DNA from: RDXT01 sp033765305
Lineage (GTDB): Bacteria > Bacteroidota > Bacteroidia > J057
Length of the DNA: 64,000 bases
NCBI GenBank assembly: GCA_033765305.1
Contig: JANRID010000057.1
Location: 1 to 64,000, forward strand
Reading direction: 5' to 3'
In this document: positions 6,779-15,874 of the stretch, in pieces
Numbering within the stretch: position 1 is the stretch's first letter
Layout: the number at the start of each line of letters is the position of its first letter
Position numbers and translations under genes: made by a program
The notes under the pieces: model-generated
What the model saw: the letters and a program-made list of their open reading frames with translations, nothing else
What the model was told of the DNA's origin: nothing
Database searches by the model: none

Positions 6779-7924
6779 ATGCACCTCTCCCACTGGGAAG
6801 CCGAAACCCTCTTCCGTCCGGTGGATGCCGCCGTCATCGGCAGCGGCATCGTAGGCCTCACTGCCGCCCTCTCGCTGCGCGAGCGCGAGCCGGGCCTGCG
6901 GATCGCCGTCATCGAGCGGGGGGCGATGCCGGCAGGCGCCAGCACCAAAAACGCAGGCTTCGCCTGCTTCGGCAGCCTGACCGAGCTCCTCGACGACGAG
7001 CAGACGATGGGCGAGGATGCCGTGCTGGATCTGGTGGCGCTGCGCTGGAAGGGCCTGCTGCGCCTGCGCCGCCGCCTCGGCGACCGCAGCATCGGCTACG
7101 AGCCGCTGGGCGGCTTCGAGGTCTTCGCGCCGGAGGATGAGGCCGCCTGGCAGGCCTGCATGGAGCGCATGCCGTTTTACAACCAGACCCTCGCCGACCT
7201 CACCGGACGCAAGCGCACCTACCGCCGGGCCGATGCCCGCGCCGAGGCGTTCGGCCTGCGCAATACCGCCCACCTGATCGAAAATGCCGCCGAAGGCCAG
7301 CTCGATACCGGACGCATGATGCAGGGCCTGCTCGCCCTGGCCCGCAAGCAGGACATCCTGCTCTGGAATGGCCTCGAAATCAAAGCCCTGCACGACCTGC
7401 GGACCCATGTGGAGCTCGAAACCCGCGAGGGCTGGTCCCTCCGCGCCGCCCAGGCGGTGGTGGCGGTCAACGGCTTCGCCCGGCGCCTCATGCCGCAGCT
7501 GCCTGTGCTGCCCGCCCGCAATCAGGTGCTCGTGACCCGCGAAATCCCGGGGCTGGCCCTGCGCGGCAGCTTCCACTACGACAAGGGCTACGTCTATTTC
7601 CGCAACGTGGGCAGCCGCATCCTGCTGGGCGGCGCCCGCAACCTCGATCCCGCCGGCGAGACCACCGATGAGCCCGGCCTCACCGATGCCATCCAGGCCC
7701 GGCTGGAGCAGCTGCTCCGCGACATGATCCTGCCGCCCGGCATCGAGCCGGACATCGAGCGGCGCTGGAGCGGCATCATGGGCGTAGGGCCGGAAAAACG
7801 GCCCATTGTCCAGCAGATTTCCCCCGTGATCACCGTAGCCGTGCGCATGGGCGGCATGGGCGTCGCCATCGGCTCCCTCGTCGGCGAACAGGCCGCCGCC
7901 CTCGCCCTCGGACATACCCTGTAA
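6779..7924 (+). CDS. FAD-dependent amino-acid oxidase family (DAO) oxidoreductase
   Basis: The N-terminal dinucleotide-binding motif is VDAAVIGSGIVGLTAALSL, followed by IAVIERG and the family signature ASTKNAGFACFGS. The C-terminal half has YVYFRNVGSRILLGGAR and a closing FAD-contact motif, MGGMGVAIGSLVGEQAA. The length (381 residues) fits the glycine/D-amino-acid oxidase (DadA/ThiO-like) superfamily. The start at 6779 places the Rossmann fold about 18 residues in; an upstream non-ATG start at 6758 adds seven residues with no family support. It is followed 19 bp later by a class V aminotransferase, and both may act on an amino-acid or amine substrate. The exact substrate cannot be read from the sequence. 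Confidence 0.85.
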   Translation: MHLSHWEAETLFRPVDAAVIGSGIVGLTAALSLREREPGLRIAVIERGAMPAGASTKNAGFACFGSLTELLDDEQTMGEDAVLDLVALRWKGLLRLRRRLGDRSIGYEPLGGFEVFAPEDEAAWQACMERMPFYNQTLADLTGRKRTYRRADARAEAFGLRNTAHLIENAAEGQLDTGRMMQGLLALARKQDILLWNGLEIKALHDLRTHVELETREGWSLRAAQAVVAVNGFARRLMPQLPVLPARNQVLVTREIPGLALRGSFHYDKGYVYFRNVGSRILLGGARNLDPAGETTDEPGLTDAIQARLEQLLRDMILPPGIEPDIERRWSGIMGVGPEKRPIVQQISPVITVAVRMGGMGVAIGSLVGEQAAALALGHTL

Positions 7925-7943
7925 CCTGCTTCATGCCCTTGCC

Positions 7944-9122
7944 ATGACTGAAGCGCAGCTCCGCCAATGCCGGGCCGACACCCCCGGAACCCAGGACCGC
8001 ATCCACCTCAACAATGCAGGCTCCTCCCTGCCGCCGGAGTCTGTGCTCCGGACGGTGACGGACTACCTCGAAGCCGAGGCCCGCACCGGCGGCTACGAGC
8101 TGATGGCCGCCCGCCAGGCGGAGACCGCGCAGACCTACGCCAGCATCGCCGCCCTCATCGGCGCGCAGCCGGATGAAATCGCCTTCGTCAAAAGCGCCTC
8201 GGATGCCTGGTACCAGGCCTTCTACGCCCTGAATCTGCAGCCGGGCGACATCGTGCTCACGACGCAGACCGAGTACATCGCCAATTATTTCGGCCTGCTG
8301 CGGGCCGTCAAGCACCAGGGCATCGAGATTCAGCTGGTGCCGCTGGATGCGGACGGCCTGATCTCGCTGCCGGATCTGGAGCGGATGGCGGCTGCGCCGC
8401 GCGTGCGCCTGATCGCGCTCACGCACGTGCCCACGAGCAGCGGGCTGATCCAGCCGGCTGCCGCCGTGGGCGCCCTGGCGCGGCAGGCGGGGGTGCCCTA
8501 CCTCCTCGATGCCTGCCAGAGCGTGGGCCAGCTGGCGCTGGATGCAGCGGCCCTGGGCTGCGACCTGCTGGCGGCGACGGGGCGCAAATTCCTGCGCGGG
8601 CCGAGGGGAACGGGCTTTCTGTATGTGCGCAGCGGCTTCCTGGATCAGGTCGAGCCGCCCTTTCCCGACGGCTGGTCGGCGGAATGGGACGGGCTGGCGG
8701 GCTATGCCTGGCGGAGCGGCGCCAGGCGCTTCGAGCAGTTCGAGTACAGCCGCGCACTGCAGCTGGGCCTCGGCGCAGCGGCAGACTATGCCCTGGGCCT
8801 GGGCATGGCGCAGATCGAGGCACGGGTGCTGGCCCTGGCCGCCCGGCTCCGGGCGCAGCTGGGCAGCCTGCCGGAAATCCGGCTTCAGGACCCCGGCCGC
8901 GAGCGCTGCGGCATCGTCACGCTCACGCATGCGCGTGTGTCCGCGCCCGAACTGATGGCCCGCCTGGGCAGCCGCAGCATTCAGACCTCCGTCGCCAGCC
9001 ATATGAACGCCCGCCTGGACCTCGAAACGCGGAGCCTCGACAGCGTGCTGCGCGTGTCGGTGCATTACTACAATACCGAAGCCGAACTGGACCGCCTCTG
9101 CGAAGCGCTGGAGGACCTGTAA
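7944..9122 (+). CDS. PLP-dependent class V aminotransferase
   Basis: This 392-residue class V (cysteine desulfurase/isopenicillin epimerase-like) enzyme has IHLNNAGSSLPP at the N-terminus, SASDAWYQAF for the phosphate-binding region, ALTHVPTSSGLIQP, the PLP-contacting YLLDACQSVGQL and the Schiff-base lysine in ATGRKFLRGPRGTGFLYV. It probably forms an operon with the FAD oxidoreductase upstream (19-bp gap). The family includes desulfurases, selenocysteine lyases and aminotransferases. The lack of a conserved catalytic Cys loop near the C-terminus argues against a true IscS. Confidence 0.85.
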   Translation: MTEAQLRQCRADTPGTQDRIHLNNAGSSLPPESVLRTVTDYLEAEARTGGYELMAARQAETAQTYASIAALIGAQPDEIAFVKSASDAWYQAFYALNLQPGDIVLTTQTEYIANYFGLLRAVKHQGIEIQLVPLDADGLISLPDLERMAAAPRVRLIALTHVPTSSGLIQPAAAVGALARQAGVPYLLDACQSVGQLALDAAALGCDLLAATGRKFLRGPRGTGFLYVRSGFLDQVEPPFPDGWSAEWDGLAGYAWRSGARRFEQFEYSRALQLGLGAAADYALGLGMAQIEARVLALAARLRAQLGSLPEIRLQDPGRERCGIVTLTHARVSAPELMARLGSRSIQTSVASHMNARLDLETRSLDSVLRVSVHYYNTEAELDRLCEALEDL

Positions 9123-9212
9123 GCCCCGGCCCGGCAAAATATCCGGGCCTCCGGTGTGGAAACTGCGCATTTCCCCTATCTTACCCGCATACAACAAACA
9201 ACCGCCTTCCGT

Positions 9213-10838
9213 ATGAAACGCATTTGGCTGCTGACCCTCTTCCTGTCCGCCCTCCTCATCCTGCGGGCCGAAACCCCTGAAACCCCCGTCTCCGCCCCCG
9301 TGCAGGAGGTCGAAATCTACCGCAACGGCGCGCAGCTCGTGCACCGCGCCCCGGTGAAAGTCCAGAAAGGAGACAACCTGATCGTATTTACCGGGCTTTC
9401 GCCCTACCTGCAGGCAGGCAGCATCACCGTCAAAGGCACCGGCAGCGGGATCATCCAGTCGGTGAAGGACCGGGTCAACTACCTGAACCGCAGCGCGAAG
9501 CCGCCCCGCATGGTGCTGCTCGAAGACAGCCTCCGGGTGCTGGAGCAGGAGCTGGCCGCCCTCACCGACGACCGCTTCGTGCTCGAAAGCGAGCAGGCGC
9601 TCATCCTCAAAACCAACCAGCTCAGCGGCGCCGACCAGGGCGCCACGGCCCAGGCCCTCGCCGACATGGCCAACCTGTACCGCCAGCGCCTCGACGAGGT
9701 CCGCCGCAAGCTGCGGGGCATCGCCCAGCAGGAGCGCGTGAAGCGCGAGCGCATGGCTGCCTACCGCCAGGAGGTGGACCAGATCAGCGCCCGCCGCAAC
9801 CAGCCCACCCAGGAGGTGGTCGTGGCCCTGCAGGCGGCCCAGGCCGGCACGCTCGACCTGGAGCTCCGCTACCTCGTGGGCAATGCCGCCTGGAATCCGT
9901 ACTACGACATCCGCGTGGACAAAACCGACGAGCCGCTGCGCTTTTTCCTCAAAGCCCAGGTCGTGAACAACACCGGCGTGGACTGGAGCCGGGTGAGCAT
10001 CCGCCTCTCCACGGCCAGCAACAGCGGCAACAACAGCAGCCCGGCCCTGAGCCCCTGGTATGTGCAGGTCTATGAGCCCCGCTACGACCGCATCGTCCTG
10101 GCCGAACGCTACAATGCCAAGCCGGCCCCGGCCATGGCGCCCTCCGCCGATTCCCGCGCCACCGGCCTCGCCAACACCATGGAGCTCGACGACGTCGAGG
10201 AGACACGCAGCGCGGTCGATTTTACGACCACCGAAGAAGGCGAGCTGGGCCTCGAATTCATCATCGCCCTGCCCTACGATATTCCCGCCGACGGGCAGGA
10301 GCATCAGGTGGACATCCGCCAGCTGGAGGTGCCCGGCGCCTACAAGCATTTCGCAGTGCCCAAGCTGGACCGCGACGCCTTCCTGGTGGCCTACATCAGC
10401 CAGGATCTGCTGCGCGGCAAGGCCAACGTGTACTTTGAAGGGACCTTTGTCGGGGAAACCTACGTCAACACCGACAATCCCAACGATTCGATGAAGATTT
10501 CGCTGGGCCGCGACCCCAAGGTGCAGATCCAGCGGGAGCAGTCGAAGGAATTCACCGCGACGAAAGTAATCGGCGGCACGGCCCGCAAGACCTACGGGTA
10601 TGAGATTACCCTGAAAAACAACAAAACGGCGCCGGTGAGCATCGTGGTGGAAGATCAGATCCCGGTATCGCAGAATAAAGAGATCGAAGTGCAGCTGCTG
10701 GAGGCCAGCGGAGGCGCCCACGACGCCGCGACGGGCAAAGTGATCTGGAACCTGGACCTCAAGCCCGGCGAGACGCGCAAGCTCAGCCTGCAGTTCGAGG
10801 TCAAATATCCGAAAGATAAACCGGTCAGCGGCCTGTAA
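9213..10838 (+). CDS. DUF4139 (mucoidy inhibitor A-like) secreted protein
   Basis: The ATG at 9213 gives a signal peptide (MKRIWLLTLFLSALLILRA), and I prefer it over the upstream in-frame start at 9156. An N-terminal DUF4140 region (VQEVEIYRNGAQLVHRA) is followed by a coiled coil (residues ~90-200, LEDSLRVLEQELAAL). A C-terminal DUF4139 beta-rich domain follows, with LELRYLVGNAAWNPYYDIRV and NNKTAPVSIVVEDQIPVSQN. The family is abundant in Bacteroidota, is named after MuiA, and has no settled biochemical function. A long GC-rich hairpin 18 bp after the stop is its probable terminator. Confidence 0.85.
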   Translation: MKRIWLLTLFLSALLILRAETPETPVSAPVQEVEIYRNGAQLVHRAPVKVQKGDNLIVFTGLSPYLQAGSITVKGTGSGIIQSVKDRVNYLNRSAKPPRMVLLEDSLRVLEQELAALTDDRFVLESEQALILKTNQLSGADQGATAQALADMANLYRQRLDEVRRKLRGIAQQERVKRERMAAYRQEVDQISARRNQPTQEVVVALQAAQAGTLDLELRYLVGNAAWNPYYDIRVDKTDEPLRFFLKAQVVNNTGVDWSRVSIRLSTASNSGNNSSPALSPWYVQVYEPRYDRIVLAERYNAKPAPAMAPSADSRATGLANTMELDDVEETRSAVDFTTTEEGELGLEFIIALPYDIPADGQEHQVDIRQLEVPGAYKHFAVPKLDRDAFLVAYISQDLLRGKANVYFEGTFVGETYVNTDNPNDSMKISLGRDPKVQIQREQSKEFTATKVIGGTARKTYGYEITLKNNKTAPVSIVVEDQIPVSQNKEIEVQLLEASGGAHDAATGKVIWNLDLKPGETRKLSLQFEVKYPKDKPVSGL

Positions 10839-10855
10839 CCGCAGCTGGCGCATAT

Positions 10856-10889
10856 GCTGCGGCGGCCTCCGTACGGAAGCCGCCGCAGC
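10856..10889 (+). terminator. Long GC-rich hairpin after the DUF4139 gene
   Basis: An 11-bp perfect stem (gctgcggcggc / gccgccgcagc) encloses the inner palindrome tccgtacgga. No strong T run follows, so it may be a weak terminator or an mRNA-stabilising structure. Confidence 0.6.
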
Positions 10890-10961
10890 TTCGTTATATC
10901 CATGCGCATTTGCACTTGCAACGCAGCGCCCGGCGCTGCATTTTTGGCTAAATTCCCGATC

Positions 10962-11663
10962 GTGAACGCATTCCGCCTGCTCCTGCCGCTTTCCGCACTC
11001 CTGCTCTGGGCCTGCAACCAGTCGCGGGACTATCTCCTGCCGCATACGCTGACGGTGTTTCCCGCCGACAGCGGCCTGTACCGGATTTCGCTGGTCCTGG
11101 ACACCACCTACAGCACCCAGGGGCCCGTAGCCGATCTGTACTATAAGAAAGAGGTGCAGGGCGGCTTCGAAACCGACCTCAGCGGGCGCAGCATCCAGGT
11201 GCTTCGCACCTTCCGCTCGCCGCTGGACCGGGGCACGGACTACCTGTTCCAGGCCGACCGCGTGTGGTCGCAGTACTACAATCCCGAAGCTGCGGGCGCC
11301 CATTTCGCCGAGCGGATGGTGGAAAACGTGCGGCAGCTCGTGCTCAAATTCCCCGTGCATCCGTCCGTCAGCTGGAACGGCAACCTGTACAATACCCGCG
11401 GCGACCAGATTTTCCGCTATCAGAACGTGGATACCACCGTCACCGCCGGCGGCCAGACCTTCGAGCACTGCGTCGTGGTGCTGCAGAAAGCGCCCACGCA
11501 GAGCTTTATTTCCCAGACCTACGCCTACGAAATATACGCGCCGCAGGTGGGGCTGATCAAAAAATACGACCGCACGCTGGTCTTCGACGGCCCGCAGGGC
11601 CAGTTCAATCCAGACAAAAGCCGCATTTATATCGAAGAGCTTGTAGAATACGGAAGGGAATGA
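10962..11663 (+). CDS. Hypothetical lipoprotein
   Basis: A GTG start at 10962 yields a lipoprotein signal (VNAFRLLLPLSALLLWACNQ) with the lipobox cysteine after LLLWA; the earlier in-frame ATG at 10854 lies in the upstream hairpin. The mature part is beta-rich (LYRISLVLDTTYSTQG, YFQADRVW-like tyrosine/aspartate-rich strands, YAYEIYAPQVGLIKKYDRTL). The closing KKYDRTL and YIEELVEYG features resemble Bacteroidota lipoproteins of unknown function. No catalytic motif is visible. It precedes an amino-acid permease by 22 bp. Confidence 0.75.
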   Translation: MNAFRLLLPLSALLLWACNQSRDYLLPHTLTVFPADSGLYRISLVLDTTYSTQGPVADLYYKKEVQGGFETDLSGRSIQVLRTFRSPLDRGTDYLFQADRVWSQYYNPEAAGAHFAERMVENVRQLVLKFPVHPSVSWNGNLYNTRGDQIFRYQNVDTTVTAGGQTFEHCVVVLQKAPTQSFISQTYAYEIYAPQVGLIKKYDRTLVFDGPQGQFNPDKSRIYIEELVEYGRE

Positions 11664-11685
11664 GTAGCTTGGATGCATTGACCTG

Positions 11686-13071
11686 ATGCATATGCAAGCT
11701 TCCCCCGCCCTGCTGCGCAGCTTTGGCCTGCGCGCTTCCATTCTGCTGATTATCAGCTCGATCATCGGATCGGGCGTTTTCAAGAAAGTAGCGCCGATGA
11801 TGGCCGAGCTGGGCTCGTCCGGCTGGGTGCTGGCGGCCTGGGCCGTTGCGGGCCTGGTATCGCTGGCGGGGGCGCTCACGGTGGCCGAAGTTGCCGGGCG
11901 CATTGCAGGCGCCGGCGGGGCGTATGACTACCTGCGGGAGATGTACGGCGAGGCGGTGGCATTTCTGTACGGATGGGGCTGCTTTGCGGTAATCGAGACG
12001 GCGGCGGTCAGCTCGATCGCCTATGTGTTTGCCGAATCGGTGCATGCCGTCATCCCGCTTCCGGACCTGCTGCCGGGCGTGCTGCCGAATGCCGGGATCA
12101 AGCTGGTTGCCATTTCGCTGGTGCTGATCCTGATGGGCATCAACATCCGGGGCGCGGGCGCCGGCGGCTGGATCAGCAAGGCAACCACTGCCACGGTGGT
12201 GCTGAGCCTGATGGCCATCATCGTGCTCGGGCTCACGAGCGCGGCGGGCAATATGGCGCATTTTGCGCCGGAATCGGCGCTGCCGCCGGCCCGCAGCCGT
12301 TTCGACGCCTTCTTTGTCGCCATGCTCAGCGCCTTCTGGGCCTACAAGGGCTGGATGAGCCTGAGTTTTCTGGGGGCGGAAATCAAGGATCCGCTGCGCA
12401 ACATTCCCCGCGCCTTCGGGCTCGGGGTGCTGGCCGTGATCGCCATCTATCTCCTCGTCAATGCGGCCTATCTCTATGTGCTGCCGCCGGCAGCGCTTGC
12501 CGCCGTGCACGCCTCGGGCAGCCAGATCGCGGCGATTGCCGCCATGGAGCAGGTGCTCGGCAGCGGCGGGCGCTGGTTTATCGCCGTGCTGATCCTCATT
12601 TCCACCCTCGGCTGCACCAACGCCACCCTGCTGATGACCTCGCGCATCGGCTACGCCATGGCCGGGCGGAAGCTGTTTTTCCCCGCTGCCGGGCGCATCC
12701 ACCCCCGCTACAGCACGCCTGCGGCTGCGCTGCTCATGCAGGGCGGCTGGGCCTGCATCCTCATCCTCTCCGGCAGCTTCGACCAGCTGACCGATATGCT
12801 GGTGTTTGCGGAGTTCATTTTCTACGGGCTGATCGCTGCCGGAGTGTTTCTGCTGCGGAAAAAACATGCCGCCGCATCCGCCTACCGGACGCCCGGCTAT
12901 CCGCTGACGCCGGCCCTGTTCGCCCTGTTCTGCCTCGTACTCGTGACCGTCACGCTCTACAGCCGCCCCTGGGAAGCCCTGGCCGGGCTGGGCCTGATCC
13001 TGACGGGGCTGCCGTTCTATTTCTACTGGAAAAAACAGCTCAATTCCCGGGATTCCTCGGCCAACGCATAA
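11686..13071 (+). CDS. APC-family amino-acid permease
   Basis: This 461-residue integral membrane protein has about 12 hydrophobic spans. The first span carries the APC substrate-binding break (ISSIIGSGVFKKVAP), and VAEVAGRIAGAGGAYDYLRE follows, both typical of the amino-acid/polyamine/organocation superfamily. Later segments include NATLLMTSRIGYAMAGRKLF. The transported amino acid cannot be determined. A second in-frame ATG at 11692 is also possible. Confidence 0.88.
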   Translation: MHMQASPALLRSFGLRASILLIISSIIGSGVFKKVAPMMAELGSSGWVLAAWAVAGLVSLAGALTVAEVAGRIAGAGGAYDYLREMYGEAVAFLYGWGCFAVIETAAVSSIAYVFAESVHAVIPLPDLLPGVLPNAGIKLVAISLVLILMGINIRGAGAGGWISKATTATVVLSLMAIIVLGLTSAAGNMAHFAPESALPPARSRFDAFFVAMLSAFWAYKGWMSLSFLGAEIKDPLRNIPRAFGLGVLAVIAIYLLVNAAYLYVLPPAALAAVHASGSQIAAIAAMEQVLGSGGRWFIAVLILISTLGCTNATLLMTSRIGYAMAGRKLFFPAAGRIHPRYSTPAAALLMQGGWACILILSGSFDQLTDMLVFAEFIFYGLIAAGVFLLRKKHAAASAYRTPGYPLTPALFALFCLVLVTVTLYSRPWEALAGLGLILTGLPFYFYWKKQLNSRDSSANA

Positions 13072-13129
13072 ACAAGCTGCCCCGAAACGGGTCATCTTTG
13101 AACTACTGAACACAAACCGCCTGCGCATC

Positions 13130-13420
13130 ATGAGTTCCGCATCTCCCTATACCGAATCCGAAGCCCAGGCCCTGCTCGGCGAACTGTCCGGCTGGGCCCT
13201 CGCGGATCAGGGCATCGTGAAATCGTTCCGCTTCCGCGACTTCACCGAAGCCTTCGGCTTCATGGCCCGCGTGGCCCTGCTGGCCGAAAAAGCGGACCAC
13301 CATCCGGAATGGTTCAACGTATACAACCGGGTGGACATCCGGCTGAGCACCCACGACGCCGGCGGGCTCACCAGCCGGGACTTCAGCCTGGCCCACGCCA
13401 TCGAGCGCCTGCTTGCCTGA
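13130..13420 (+). CDS. phhB: Pterin-4a-carbinolamine dehydratase
   Basis: The 96-residue protein carries the dehydratase active-site motif EKADHHPEWFNVYNRVDI, including the paired histidines, and the closing THDAGGLTSRDFSLA. It dehydrates 4a-hydroxytetrahydropterin and so regenerates tetrahydropterin cofactors. The window also encodes GTP cyclohydrolase I, a PTPS enzyme and an SDR at 61751-63716, consistent with a pterin pathway in this organism. The dUTPase gene follows closely. Confidence 0.92.
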   Translation: MSSASPYTESEAQALLGELSGWALADQGIVKSFRFRDFTEAFGFMARVALLAEKADHHPEWFNVYNRVDIRLSTHDAGGLTSRDFSLAHAIERLLA

Positions 13421-13445
13421 CGAGTTGCCCCAACCTGAAGCTGCC

Positions 13446-13880
13446 GTGCTGGAAGTCAGAATTATCAACCGATCCGGCAACCCGCTGCCGGCGTATGCCA
13501 CCGACCTCTCGGCAGGCATGGATTTGTACGCCAACAACGAAACCCCGGTGGAGATCGGCAGCCTGGAACGGGCCATGATCCCCACGGGCATCTTCATCGA
13601 GCTGCCGCCGGGCTATGAAGCCCAGGTCCGCCCCCGCAGCGGCCTGGCGGCACGCCACGGCATTACCATGCTCAACTCCCCCGGCACCATCGACGCCGAC
13701 TACCGGGGGGAAATTCACATGATCGCTGTCAACCTGAGCCGCGAGCCGTTTACGATCCGCAAAGGCGAGCGCATCGCCCAGCTGGTGATCGCACGCCACG
13801 AGCGCGTGTCCTGGACTGTGGTGGAAACCCTCTCCGGCACTGCCCGCGGCGAAGGCGGCTTCGGCCATACCGGAATCTGA
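13446..13880 (+). CDS. dut: Deoxyuridine 5'-triphosphate nucleotidohydrolase (dUTPase)
   Basis: All five trimeric dUTPase motifs are present: YATDLSAGMDL, RSGLAARHGI (preceded by VRP), GTIDADYRGEI, RKGERIAQLVI and the C-terminal GEGGFGHTG arm. The enzyme hydrolyses dUTP to dUMP and pyrophosphate. The GTG at 13446 fits the usual start (VLEVRIINRSGNPLPAYAT); a TTG start at 13413 would overlap phhB and add 11 residues. The stop codon overlaps the start of the next gene by one base. Confidence 0.95.
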   Translation: MLEVRIINRSGNPLPAYATDLSAGMDLYANNETPVEIGSLERAMIPTGIFIELPPGYEAQVRPRSGLAARHGITMLNSPGTIDADYRGEIHMIAVNLSREPFTIRKGERIAQLVIARHERVSWTVVETLSGTARGEGGFGHTGI

Positions 13881-15553
13881 TGATGACTACCTCCTCTCTG
13901 CTCCGCGCAGTGCCTGTATGGCTCCTGGCATCCGCCCTGGCACTCCCCCTGGCCGCGCAGAAACGCCCTGACCGCAATGCTGCGCCGCCGGCCGCTGATC
14001 CGGCCAAACGCCAGCAGACCGACCAGTACTACCTGGACGCCTGCACCTACCTGATGCGCGGCGACTACCGCAGCGCGGCCGAGTGGTTTCACAAAACCCT
14101 GGAGCTGGACCCGGGCAATGCCGCCGTGCTCTACAGCCTGGCGCGGGTGCATACCGAGCTGCGCCAGTACGACGAAGCCATCGCCTATGCCCGGCAGGCG
14201 ATCGAGGCGGATGCGGGCCAGTACTGGTACCATGATGCCCTGGTGCAGGCCTCTGTAGCGCAGGGCAACCTGAGCGGTGCGATCGAAGCGCTGGAAGCCC
14301 TGACGGCCCGCTTTCCGGACCGCAGCCGCGACCGCATGCATCTGGCAGAGCTCTATGTGCGCATGGAGCAGCCCGAACAGGCCCGCAGGCAGCTGGCCCG
14401 CATTGAAGAAACCGACGGGCCCAGCATCGACCTGGCCCTGTACCAGCACCAGCTGGCCCGCCGCCGCAGCGACTGGGAGGGCTGCCTGCAGGCCGCCCGC
14501 ACCCTGATCCGCCTCGCGCCGGACGAGCTGGGCTATTATGAACGCGAATACGAGGCGCTGGTGCAGCTGGGCCGCAAAGCCGAGGCGCTCGGCAGCCTCG
14601 AACAGTCGCTCCGCGCCAACCCCGACCGCCCCTTCGCCCTGCTGACCGTAGGCCGGCACCAACTGCTCGAAGGCGACCGCAAGCAGGGCGCAGCCTACCT
14701 CCAGCGCGCATTCGCGCTGCCGGAAGTGGAGGTGCGGGTCAAGTCCGAAACCCTGCGGCAGGCGCTGGCCGCCGAGGTGCCTGCCAGCTTGCTGATGGAC
14801 CTGGCCCGGACCCTCTACCGCATGCATCCGGGCCATGCCGATGCAGCAGGGCTGCTCGGCGAGCTGTTCCGCCGCAGCGGCCAGACCGACTCAGCGTACC
14901 GCTATCTGCGGGCAGCGCTGGACACCGACCCCAACGACCTTGCAGGCTGGATCAGTCTGCTGGAGACCGCCCGCGCGGCGGGCCGTTACCGGGCCATGCT
15001 TGAAAGCGCGGAAGAAGCACGGGACCTCTTCCCCAACCAGGGCCGGGTCCTGCTGATGTACGGCATCGCCGCAGGTGCTACCGGCCAGGCCGCTGCCGGC
15101 ATCCCGGCGCTGGAGAAAATCCGCCGCCTGGGCCTGGCCGATGCGGCCACGATGGCCGAAGCCTCGCGCGAGCTGGGGGTGCTGCACCTGGCCGCAGGCA
15201 AGCCGGCAGAAGCGGAAGCGGCGCTCCGGCAGGCGCTCGCGCAGGCGCCCGCAGACGCAGGCACGATGGCCTGGCTGGGGGTGGCACTCCTTGAAAGCAA
15301 GCCTGCCGAGGCGAAAAAACTCATCACGGACGCGCAGCGCCTCGCATCTGATCTGCCTGCCGTGCACTACGCGCAGGGACGGCAGCTGCTGGCCGAGGGC
15401 AACCTCGAATCAGCCCTGCCCCGGCTGCGCAAGGCTGCCGCCTCCGGCTATCCGCCGTTCCTCCGCGCCCTGGGCGAAGCCCTCAGGCAGGCCGGCGAAA
15501 CCCGCGAAGCCGCCGAACTCCTCGAACGCGCCTGCGAATCCCTCGGATGCTGA
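13880..15553 (+). CDS. Secreted tetratricopeptide-repeat protein
   Basis: The start overlaps the dut stop (TGATG). A signal peptide (LLRAVPVWLLASALALPLAAQ) precedes a Pro/Ala-rich linker and a superhelix of TPR units over most of the 557 residues. Examples are AAEWFHKTLELDPGNAAVLY, DEAIAYARQAIEADAG, AYRYLRAALDTDPNDLAGW and AEAALRQALAQAPADAG. It is probably a periplasmic or outer-membrane scaffold. No catalytic domain is visible. Confidence 0.85.
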   Translation: MMTTSSLLRAVPVWLLASALALPLAAQKRPDRNAAPPAADPAKRQQTDQYYLDACTYLMRGDYRSAAEWFHKTLELDPGNAAVLYSLARVHTELRQYDEAIAYARQAIEADAGQYWYHDALVQASVAQGNLSGAIEALEALTARFPDRSRDRMHLAELYVRMEQPEQARRQLARIEETDGPSIDLALYQHQLARRRSDWEGCLQAARTLIRLAPDELGYYEREYEALVQLGRKAEALGSLEQSLRANPDRPFALLTVGRHQLLEGDRKQGAAYLQRAFALPEVEVRVKSETLRQALAAEVPASLLMDLARTLYRMHPGHADAAGLLGELFRRSGQTDSAYRYLRAALDTDPNDLAGWISLLETARAAGRYRAMLESAEEARDLFPNQGRVLLMYGIAAGATGQAAAGIPALEKIRRLGLADAATMAEASRELGVLHLAAGKPAEAEAALRQALAQAPADAGTMAWLGVALLESKPAEAKKLITDAQRLASDLPAVHYAQGRQLLAEGNLESALPRLRKAAASGYPPFLRALGEALRQAGETREAAELLERACESLGC

Positions 15554-15570
15554 CCTGAACCGCCCATGCC

Positions 15571-15843
15571 ATGATCCGGACCGAACTGCGCATCAGCGGC
15601 CTCGTACAGGGGGTGTTTTACCGCCAGTCTGCCCGGCAGCAGGCCCTGGCCCTGGGGCTCAGCGGCTGGGTGCGCAACCTGCCCGACGGCAGCGTGCTGG
15701 CGCAGGCGCAGGGGCCGCCGGCGGCGGTGGAAGCCTTCGTCCGCTGGTGCCGGCAAGGCCCGCCGCAGGCGCAGGTCAGCTCGGTCATCGCGGAAAATCA
15801 GCCGTTGGAAGCGGAGGAAACCGGTTTCGCGGTGCTGCGCTAA
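15571..15843 (+). CDS. acyP: Acylphosphatase
   Basis: This 90-residue protein has both acylphosphatase signatures: SGLVQGVFYRQSARQQA, with the phosphate-binding loop and catalytic arginine, and GLSGWVRNLPDGSV, with the catalytic asparagine. It hydrolyses carboxyl-phosphate bonds. It lies 17 bp after the TPR gene and is followed by a DUF4292 lipoprotein. Confidence 0.93.
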   Translation: MIRTELRISGLVQGVFYRQSARQQALALGLSGWVRNLPDGSVLAQAQGPPAAVEAFVRWCRQGPPQAQVSSVIAENQPLEAEETGFAVLR

Positions 15844-15874
15844 TCTTGCCCGGCTTTTTCGCGTATATTTCGCC

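Noticed and set aside
7830..11903. A 1357-codon open frame on the minus strand
   Set aside because: It lies antisense to four well-supported genes, has low-complexity composition and no recognisable family. It is a by-product of GC-rich codon use.
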